From: Candidatus Finniella inopinata
GTDB taxonomy: Bacteria; Pseudomonadota; Alphaproteobacteria; Paracaedibacterales; CAITNM01
Assembly: GCA_945903885.1 (NCBI GenBank)
Contig: CAMDPB010000091.1
Location: 1-5,305, forward strand
DNA: 5,305 nt
Direction of reading: 5' to 3'
Below are positions 1 to 5,305 of this stretch, piece by piece (position 1 is the first letter of the stretch; each line of letters begins with the position of its first letter). The notes under the pieces were generated by a model. That model had not been told where the DNA came from, did not search any database, and was given only the letters and a program-made list of their open reading frames with translations. Both the position numbers and the translations under genes were made by a program.

Positions 1-2448
1 CTTATTTCAAAAGACCGTGAGTATTCAGTTACCACTGTTGCATCACTAGAAAAGCCTGAAGAATTTGAAAACATGATTGTTGCAACACGAAAAGATTTTT
101 TGGTGCGGCTACGTGATATTGGTCGGGCTGAAATTGATTCAGATGACAGAAAGACAAAAACATATTTTAACGGAAAAGCTGGTATCAGCATTGGTATAGT
201 TAAACAATCTAATGCTAACCCTATTGATGTTGCGCGTGGAGTTAAGGTTGTTGTTGATCGGGTGAAAAAGAATTTACCTGACAACATCACAATTCACGTA
301 GCTAGCGATACAACAACATTTATTGAGCGATCTATTCATGAAGTATACCGCACGCTTTTTGAAACAACTTTGCTGGTGATTTTAGTGGTTGTTTTCTTTT
401 TACGATCTGCACGTGCTTCGATTATTCCATTGGTAACAATTCCAGTGTCCTTAATTGGTGCCTTGTTTTTAATGTATTTGCTGAACTTTACATTAAATTC
501 ATTAACTTTAATGGCTATGGTTTTGGCTATTGGTTTGGTGGTAGATGATGCCATTGTTGTTCTCGAAAGTGTGCATAGAAACCGTGAACTGGGTATGAAG
601 CCGTTCGAAGCAGCTTACAAAGGTATTCGTGAAATTAGTTTTGCGATTGTTGCAATGACACTTACGCTTGTTGCAGTGTATGCTCCTGTTTCTTTGGCTA
701 GTGGACGCATAGGGAAATTTTTAGTTGAGTTCTCTATTACGCTTGCTGGTGCTGTTTTATTGTCTGGTTTTGCTGCACTTACACTTTCGCCAATGATGTG
801 CGCGCGTATGCTGGGTGACGATGATCATACAAAAAAAGAAATACCTAAAGGAAAAGGTTTTTCTTCCTGGGATAAGTTTAAAGACTATTTTTTGACAGAT
901 ACCTGGATGGCTAATTTAGAGAACAGGTACGAGCGCATATTGAATATGTTAATGCCAAAACGATCGATAGTAGCTTTGGCAGCTATTGGCATTGCTTGTT
1001 TAGGATATATGACATATCAATATTTACCAGCTGAAACTACCCCTTCTGAAGACCAAGGCATTATTAAAATTGAAGGGCAAGCACCACAAAGTGCAACTCT
1101 TGCTTACACAGAGCGTTATGTGCAATTGCTTGATGAAGCAATTAACAAAATTCCTGAGGTTGAGAGGCGTGTTATTACAATTACCAATCCATCTTTTGAA
1201 GGAAGCATAGTTCTTAAAAATAATACAGAACGTCACCGAAATACTGAAGAAATTGCTGCGGAAATAAGGGAATCTATAGAAACGATCACAGGTATTCAGG
1301 TCAAAATTGATGCTGGTTCAGGAGGCGGTGGCGGAAGTGATAGTGGGCGTGTAGTTGACTTTGTTATTCGTGCAAATAAAACATTTCAAGAATTGCAAGC
1401 TATGTCAGGAAATCTTTGGGGAGAGCTACAGCAATCTGGGTTTTTCCAAGCCATATTCAATGATGGACGTGGTGATGTAGCTGATTATACGGTCACTGTT
1501 TTACGCGATAAAATTTCTTCTTTAGGTATTGAACCTGATACAATTGCTGAGACAATTTCTGCCTTGATTAAAGGTAAGAAGGCTGAAAAATTCAAGAAAA
1601 ACAACAAAAATTATGATGTTATGGTGCAAGTTGAAAATGCTGCTCGCCAAAGCCCAGATGACATTACAAATCTTTTCGTAAAAGCAGCTGATAGAGATGG
1701 AACATTAGTGCCTTTATCAGAGCTTGTTATTGTGAATTCGCGTTCAGGTCCTGTTGAAATTCGCCATACAAACCGTGCACGTTCAGTAATGCTCTCTGGT
1801 GTTTTAAAGCCTGAATACAGCATGAAAGACGGAATTAAGTTGGTTGAAACTATCTCTAAGGATTTAACAACAACAGATTATCGAATCGACTTTATGAACG
1901 AAGCGAAACGGTTTTTGACTGAAGGTCCGATGATGCTACTTGTTTTTGGGTTGGCCATTGCTTTCATTTATTTGATTATGGCTGCACAGTTTGAAAGTTG
2001 GCGTGATCCGTTTATTATTATGCTGAGTGTGCCGCTGTCGCTTACGGGTGCTGTTATTACTTTGGCCTTTTTAGAAGGTGGTAGCTTGAATTTGTATTCT
2101 AACATTGGATTGATCACTTTGATTGGGCTAATTACGAAGCACGGAATTTTAATGGTTACTTACGCAAACCAGATGCGTGATGAAGACGGTGCTGGTATTG
2201 AAGACGCCATTATACGGTCGTGCAAAATTCGTTTGCGGCCAATCTTAATGACAACTTGTGCGATGGTGTTAGGTGCATTACCACTAGCACTTGCTGCTGG
2301 TGCTGGTTCTGAAAGTCGTCGGCAATTGGGTTGGGTTATTGTGGGTGGTATGACGATTGGTACATTGTTTACGTTGTTTGTTGTGCCTGCTTTTTATAGC
2401 TACTTTACAAAAAAGAAGCGTGAAATGATAAAGGTTTCGGTTGCATAA
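1..2448 (+). CDS. RND-family efflux transporter permease subunit (HAE-1 type), 5' end outside the window
   Basis: This is an inner-membrane, proton-driven efflux pump subunit of the AcrB/MexB superfamily. It would work as a trimer with a periplasmic adaptor and an outer-membrane channel, neither of which is in the window. The frame is open from base 1, so the ATG at 73 is internal. 815 residues are visible and about 215-235 are missing at the N-terminus, compared with the usual 1,030-1,050. Visible residues: TM2 about 119-135, TM3 141-161, TM4 168-190 containing the proton-relay pair D182-D183 (VVDDAIVV), TM5-TM6 about 210-265, TM7 from 321, then the second porter/docking region with a glycine-rich loop at 439-449. 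TM8 is about 641-662, followed by FESWRDPF at 664-671. TM10 contains the relay lysine K713 (ITKHGILMV), and TM11-TM12 run from about 748 to 798. All relay residues are present, so the pump looks functional. The substrate cannot be told from sequence. The last 8 bases overlap the next gene. Confidence 0.95.
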   Translation, partial: LISKDREYSVTTVASLEKPEEFENMIVATRKDFLVRLRDIGRAEIDSDDRKTKTYFNGKAGISIGIVKQSNANPIDVARGVKVVVDRVKKNLPDNITIHVASDTTTFIERSIHEVYRTLFETTLLVILVVVFFLRSARASIIPLVTIPVSLIGALFLMYLLNFTLNSLTLMAMVLAIGLVVDDAIVVLESVHRNRELGMKPFEAAYKGIREISFAIVAMTLTLVAVYAPVSLASGRIGKFLVEFSITLAGAVLLSGFAALTLSPMMCARMLGDDDHTKKEIPKGKGFSSWDKFKDYFLTDTWMANLENRYERILNMLMPKRSIVALAAIGIACLGYMTYQYLPAETTPSEDQGIIKIEGQAPQSATLAYTERYVQLLDEAINKIPEVERRVITITNPSFEGSIVLKNNTERHRNTEEIAAEIRESIETITGIQVKIDAGSGGGGGSDSGRVVDFVIRANKTFQELQAMSGNLWGELQQSGFFQAIFNDGRGDVADYTVTVLRDKISSLGIEPDTIAETISALIKGKKAEKFKKNNKNYDVMVQVENAARQSPDDITNLFVKAADRDGTLVPLSELVIVNSRSGPVEIRHTNRARSVMLSGVLKPEYSMKDGIKLVETISKDLTTTDYRIDFMNEAKRFLTEGPMMLLVFGLAIAFIYLIMAAQFESWRDPFIIMLSVPLSLTGAVITLAFLEGGSLNLYSNIGLITLIGLITKHGILMVTYANQMRDEDGAGIEDAIIRSCKIRLRPILMTTCAMVLGALPLALAAGAGSESRRQLGWVIVGGMTIGTLFTLFVVPAFYSYFTKKKREMIKVSVA
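2430..2434 (+). promoter_or_regulatory. Ribosome binding site for the TTG-started methyltransferase-like gene
   Basis: AAAGG lies inside the end of the permease gene, six bases before the TTG at 2441. It supports TTG as the start. An in-frame stop (TAA at 2429-2431) rules out any earlier start. Confidence 0.6.
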
Positions 2449-3208
2449 CGTTCCTACAATTTTTGATAATAGTCTTTTTAAACTCAAAATTAAGCATTTG
2501 CACCATGCAGTTATACAGCTTCAAGATTTGCTGAATGATATTTTGCGGCAACGTTTAGGTTTATTTTCAAGGAATTTTTCATTACAAGTTCATCATGATT
2601 TTACGAAGTGTCTGGCAATAGAAAGCCATATTGAAATTGATCCCGAAGCTTTGCCATTTAAACACCATACCTTTGATCTTGTAGTTAGCGCAGGGCCGTT
2701 GATGATTACTAATGATATTCCTGGGGTGCTAAAGCAATGGTGCGCGACTCTGAATCCCGGTGGAGTGTTTATGGCATCATTTGTTGGTGAAGATTCGCTA
2801 ATGGAATTAAAAAATTGTTTTTTAAATGTAGAAGAAGCTCTTGGTCTTCCCCATTATTTGCGATTTTTCCCAACCATTGCCACCAAAGATGCTGGCATGC
2901 TCATGCAGCGAGCAGGGTTTCATTTACCAACAGCGGATAGAACTCGCCATATGTTTCAAGTTGAGTCATTGTCAGAATTGCTAAGCCTTCTAAAGGCTAT
3001 GGGTGGTAATGTGCTTTATGATAGGTCAAATATGGCGCTTACTAAAAAATTTTTAAAATCAGTTGAAGAAGACTATTTCAAACGTTATTCTTCTGAAGGT
3101 CAGCTGAATGTGACAATTGATATTGTTTGCATGACAGGTTGGGCTATTGAGCGTTATGCTGAAGAACGAATACAACAAGACACACCAAAAACTATAGGAT
3201 TTTTATGA
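2441..3208 (+). CDS. BioC/NDUFAF5-like methyltransferase homologue with a degenerate SAM-binding region
   Basis: This 255-residue protein resembles the alphaproteobacterial relatives of NDUFAF5, the mitochondrial complex I assembly factor, which are often annotated as BioC-like methyltransferases. The TTG start is chosen because it gives the family-like N-terminus PTIFDNSLF and has a ribosome binding site. Recognisable family stretches are the helical N-terminus (8-41), EALPF (69-73), FDLVVS (78-83), NDIPGVL (91-97), LNPGGVF (104-110) and the C-terminal MTGWAIER segment. The glycine loop (motif I) and following acidic motif expected between about residues 44 and 68 are not visible. The stretch FSLQVHHDF replaces the usual hydrophobic-D-x-G-x-x-x-G pattern, and roughly 25 residues appear to be missing. 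The usual LHWVND motif reads LMITND (87-92). The family usually has about 280-300 residues. The protein is probably cytoplasmic. It may have lost SAM-dependent catalysis and act as an assembly factor, or be decaying; the frame is intact. The stop overlaps the next start by four bases. Confidence 0.8.
   Translation: MHNVPTIFDNSLFKLKIKHLHHAVIQLQDLLNDILRQRLGLFSRNFSLQVHHDFTKCLAIESHIEIDPEALPFKHHTFDLVVSAGPLMITNDIPGVLKQWCATLNPGGVFMASFVGEDSLMELKNCFLNVEEALGLPHYLRFFPTIATKDAGMLMQRAGFHLPTADRTRHMFQVESLSELLSLLKAMGGNVLYDRSNMALTKKFLKSVEEDYFKRYSSEGQLNVTIDIVCMTGWAIERYAEERIQQDTPKTIGFL
3196..3199 (+). promoter_or_regulatory. Ribosome binding site for the M16 peptidase gene
   Basis: AGGA lies five bases before the ATG at 3205, within the last codons of the methyltransferase-like gene. 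The downstream start shares the ATGA overlap (3205-3208) with the upstream stop, an arrangement typical of termination-reinitiation. Confidence 0.55.
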
Positions 3209-4461
3209 TAAGAACTACGACCATTGCAAATGGTCTAAGAATTGCCAGCGATACGATAGACCATGTAGAGACAGTAGCGCTTGGGGTGTGGTTGAATATT
3301 GGTACTCGTCATGAGAAAAAATCAGAGAACGGCATTGCGCATATGCTGGAACATATGGCGTTTAAAGGTACGGCGAATCGCACAGCCTTAGATATATCAA
3401 AAGCCATTGAAGATGTGGGTGGATATATGAATGCTTACACGTCTCGTGAAATGACAGCGTATTACGTTCGAGTTTTGCGTAAAGATGTTGAGCTTGCTGT
3501 CGATATTTTATCGGATATTTTGCAAAACTCCACTTTTGACGAAGCTGAATTTGTTCGTGAGCAAGGTGTTGTTTTGCAAGAGATTGGTCGTTTAAATGAC
3601 ACACCTGATGATGTTGTTTTTGATCATTTTCAAAGTGTCTGTTTTGGTGATCATCCTATGGGATGGGCAACACTGGGAACAGAAGATATTATAAAATCAC
3701 TTACTCCAGGTGCTGTGAAAGCATATATGGACCGTCATTATGGAGTGAAAAATATGGTGTTTTCTGCAGCGGGACGGGTTGATCATGACGAGCTATGTGG
3801 GCTTGTTGATAAATATTTCACAAAAATCTGTGATAAGGGAGATCAAACACCATTGCCAGCAGAATATGTTGGTGGAGACTTTAGGCAAACAAAAGATCTA
3901 GAACAGGTGCATGTTGTGCTTGGATTACCCACAGTTAATATGTTTCATCCTGCATACTACGATTATATGATTTTGGCATCGGTTTTAGGTGGTGGCATGG
4001 CGTCTCGTCTTTTTCATGAAATTCGTGAAAAACGTGGGCTTGTTTATACAATCTCAGCAGATCAATATAGCTACACTGATGCAGGTATGTTGACGGTGTA
4101 CGCCGGCACTGGCCCAAAGGAAGTCGCTGAATTACTACCAGTTGTGTGTGCTGAGCTTAAAAAGGCTGCAAGCACAATTACTGAAGAAGAAGTGAATCGT
4201 TCAATAAATCAAATGCAAGCAGGGCTTTTGATGGGGCTTGAAAGCACGTCGCACCGTTGTGAGCGTTTAGCTAAGCAGATGCACTTATTTGGTCGTGTAA
4301 TTCCTATGGAAGAGGTTCTTGAAAAGTTAGGGCGTGTTAATGTGAAAAGTGTTCAAGCTGCATGTCAAACGGTATTAACAGGCAGACCAACCCTTACAAC
4401 ACTTGGGTTGGTTGAGCATGTTATGGCCTATGATGACTTGATTGCAGACTTAGCTGCATAG
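3205..4461 (+). CDS. M16-family zinc metallopeptidase (mitochondrial-processing-peptidase-like)
   Basis: This 418-residue protein has the usual length of the single-module M16B peptidases related to the mitochondrial processing peptidase beta subunit and to rickettsial RPP-type enzymes. The inverted zinc motif HMLEH places ligands at H46 and H50 and the catalytic base at E49. The third ligand is E126 (LQEIGR), 76 residues after H50 as in the processing peptidase, and E119 is a further conserved acidic residue. The C-terminal M16 domain carries the glycine-rich loop at 262-264 (LGGGMASRLF) followed by EIREKRGLVY (272-281), which bind the substrate backbone. All catalytic residues are present, so an active enzyme is expected. 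The start fits the family, with ANGLRIASD near the N-terminus. No signal peptide or membrane segment is seen, so a cytoplasmic location is inferred. The family cleaves presequence-like or short peptides; the substrate here is unknown. It is the last gene of the plus-strand operon. Confidence 0.95.
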   Translation: MIRTTTIANGLRIASDTIDHVETVALGVWLNIGTRHEKKSENGIAHMLEHMAFKGTANRTALDISKAIEDVGGYMNAYTSREMTAYYVRVLRKDVELAVDILSDILQNSTFDEAEFVREQGVVLQEIGRLNDTPDDVVFDHFQSVCFGDHPMGWATLGTEDIIKSLTPGAVKAYMDRHYGVKNMVFSAAGRVDHDELCGLVDKYFTKICDKGDQTPLPAEYVGGDFRQTKDLEQVHVVLGLPTVNMFHPAYYDYMILASVLGGGMASRLFHEIREKRGLVYTISADQYSYTDAGMLTVYAGTGPKEVAELLPVVCAELKKAASTITEEEVNRSINQMQAGLLMGLESTSHRCERLAKQMHLFGRVIPMEEVLEKLGRVNVKSVQAACQTVLTGRPTLTTLGLVEHVMAYDDLIADLAA

Positions 4462-4462
4462 T

Positions 4463-4801
4463 TTAAGCTTTTGTGTATGCACGAATAGCTTTGACATGAT
4501 GTCGTCCATGGGTCATTTGGCTTTTAATTTCAATAAGTTCTTTTTCAGCACTGCTAAACTTATTTTGCACGAAAGTTTTTAATTCTTTCAAAGAAGGCGT
4601 GACTACATTCTGTTCATTTATTGGCAGCATTTGGCAGTGCTCTAACAATTTTTGTAAATCAGTTTCGACCTCATTGAAGTGTACTTCAGTTAACGATAAG
4701 ACTTCATTCCTGTCTTCCATGGTTCTACTGCTCTCATTTGGCCACCTATCCATTTTTTGTTGAAGGGTTTTGATTTGTTGTTGAATGGTATCAATAGTCA
4801 T
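4463..4801 (-). CDS. Small helical protein of unknown function downstream of tssE
   Basis: I do not recognise this 112-residue protein. It is polar and appears almost wholly helical. There is a glutamine-rich N-terminal helix (about 1-20), a second helix around 38-56 with heptad-like leucines, a proline-containing break near 60-69, and a long lysine/glutamate-rich third helix (about 70-97). The tail is basic and histidine-containing, ending in AIRAYTKA. There is no signal peptide or membrane segment, and only one cysteine (C56). It begins at an ATG preceded by AAGGA and follows the tssE stop by 14 bases, so it is almost certainly co-transcribed with the type VI secretion gene. The size and helical build recall small secretion or flagellar chaperones (FliT/FlgN-like), but that is only a shape resemblance. 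A type VI accessory or chaperone role is inferred from position. The gene ends one base from the convergent M16 stop. Confidence 0.75.
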   Translation of the reverse strand: MTIDTIQQQIKTLQQKMDRWPNESSRTMEDRNEVLSLTEVHFNEVETDLQKLLEHCQMLPINEQNVVTPSLKELKTFVQNKFSSAEKELIEIKSQMTHGRHHVKAIRAYTKA

Positions 4802-4806
4802 ATTTT

Positions 4807-4811
4807 TCCTT
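4807..4811 (-). promoter_or_regulatory. Ribosome binding site for the 112-residue helical protein
   Basis: On the minus strand AAGGA stands five bases before the ATG at 4801, in the 14-base gap after the tssE stop. It is a clear Shine-Dalgarno sequence and argues that the small gene is really translated. Confidence 0.65.
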
Positions 4812-4815
4812 ATTG

Positions 4816-5305
4816 TTAGCTGATGTTGTTGATTTCTATGCCGAAAGCAACGGGTTGTTGGAATTCTTTCATGACGACTTGTCCGCGTATGCTTATATAT
4901 AAACGTTGGCTTAGCCCATCGAAATGATCAAGAGAAACACTTACATTTTTTAGTCTGGGCTCAAAGTAGCTGATAGCATTTTTAAACAGCTCACTTATGC
5001 GTGCCCACTGGGTTTTATCAGCGGGATCTATTGATGTAAAATCAGGAATGCCATACATCCATGGCAGGCCTAAACCATAGTCTTGGTCGTGATAGCGGCT
5101 ATAAATTTTTGCTGTTGCACTTAGACGTGTATTTAATAAACGAGAAACTTCATTGACGATAGATTCTAATACTTGGGCGCGGTTAAGGATAACTCGTTTT
5201 GGATGTTCTCTCTGTGCTTCTGGTGTATCATCAACTAACCTATCAAAAAGTGGAGATTTACTCCCTTTTTTGGGTTTTGGTTCAGGTTTGTTAAGAAATG
5301 CGCTA
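4816..5305 (-). CDS. tssE: Type VI secretion system baseplate subunit TssE (gp25-like), 5' end outside the window
   Basis: TssE is a wedge component of the type VI secretion baseplate, homologous to phage T4 gp25. It assembles in the cytoplasm with TssF, TssG and TssK and helps start sheath polymerisation. The frame runs off the right edge without a stop. 162 residues are visible, close to the full family length of about 140-180, so little is likely to be missing. Hallmarks in order are SPLFDRLVDD (17-26), the gp25 signature RLLNTR (55-60), YGIPDF (84-89), FEPRL (114-118), and the C-terminal strand region with LYISIRG and PVAFGIEI. The ATG at 5058 is internal, because LLNTR lies upstream of it. 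The first 16 visible residues form a basic, proline-rich leader (KPEPKPKKGSK). The neighbouring type VI genes must lie beyond the right edge. Confidence 0.9.
   Translation of the reverse strand, partial: SAFLNKPEPKPKKGSKSPLFDRLVDDTPEAQREHPKRVILNRAQVLESIVNEVSRLLNTRLSATAKIYSRYHDQDYGLGLPWMYGIPDFTSIDPADKTQWARISELFKNAISYFEPRLKNVSVSLDHFDGLSQRLYISIRGQVVMKEFQQPVAFGIEINNIS

Noticed and set aside
1315..1347. Glycine-rich run in the permease as an inserted repeat or linker fusion
   Set aside because: A variable glycine-rich loop occurs at this point in the porter domain of many RND pumps, so it needs no special explanation.
336..2487. Short minus-strand reading frames inside the permease gene (336-554, 1024-1236, 1611-1823, 2284-2487)
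   Set aside because: They lie antisense to strongly conserved permease coding sequence, resemble no known family and show no gene context.
2562..2640. Possible frameshift in the methyltransferase-like gene hiding the missing SAM-binding loop
   Set aside because: I read both other plus-strand frames. Each reaches a stop within this stretch and neither encodes a D-x-G-x-G-like motif, so a single base change does not restore the loop.
3362..4117. Short minus-strand reading frames inside the M16 peptidase gene (3362-3604, 3935-4117)
   Set aside because: They mirror the catalytic and substrate-binding regions of a well-conserved gene and have no recognisable product.
4466..4494. AAGCT and AGCTT arms around a short GTG-TATG-CAC palindrome as a bidirectional terminator
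   Set aside because: The stems are only three to five pairs, the arms are far apart and there is no adjoining T-run. It is not convincing.
4816..5058. An 80-residue protein starting at the ATG at 5058
   Set aside because: The frame continues upstream and encodes the TssE signature RLLNTR and the SPLFDRL segment, so this ATG is an internal methionine.

Overview
This is a gene-dense, AT-rich bacterial window, with local hand counts of G+C from about 30 to 48 percent. It holds five protein genes and has no gap longer than 20 bases. The protein families suggest an alphaproteobacterium. The evidence is a methyltransferase-like protein of the NDUFAF5 (mitochondrial complex I assembly factor) relatives and a full-length M16 peptidase of the mitochondrial-processing-peptidase type. 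Low G+C together with a type VI secretion gene would fit a host-associated lineage such as the Holosporales or Rickettsiales-like symbionts. That placement is inference from gene content, not a database match.

Left and centre, plus strand (1-4461): a tightly packed three-gene run. It begins with an RND-family efflux permease whose N-terminus lies outside the window. Next is a short, BioC/NDUFAF5-like methyltransferase homologue that starts at TTG inside the end of the permease gene. Last is a zinc-dependent M16 peptidase that starts in an ATGA overlap with the methyltransferase stop. The overlaps of 8 and 4 bases, each preceded by a purine-rich ribosome binding site, indicate one transcript with likely translational coupling. 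The methyltransferase homologue is the odd member: the region that should carry the SAM-binding glycine loop is shortened and has lost its glycines.

Right, minus strand (5305-4463): a second, convergent transcription unit. It enters from the right edge with tssE, the gp25-like baseplate subunit of a type VI secretion system. After 14 bases comes a 112-residue helical protein that I do not recognise. That gene ends one base away from the M16 stop codon, so the two units meet tail to tail with no intergenic space.

The plus-strand genes probably serve envelope export and protein processing or assembly. The minus-strand genes belong to a contact-dependent secretion machine whose remaining components must lie to the right of the window. 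I saw no tRNA, rRNA, CRISPR array, insertion sequence or convincing terminator.
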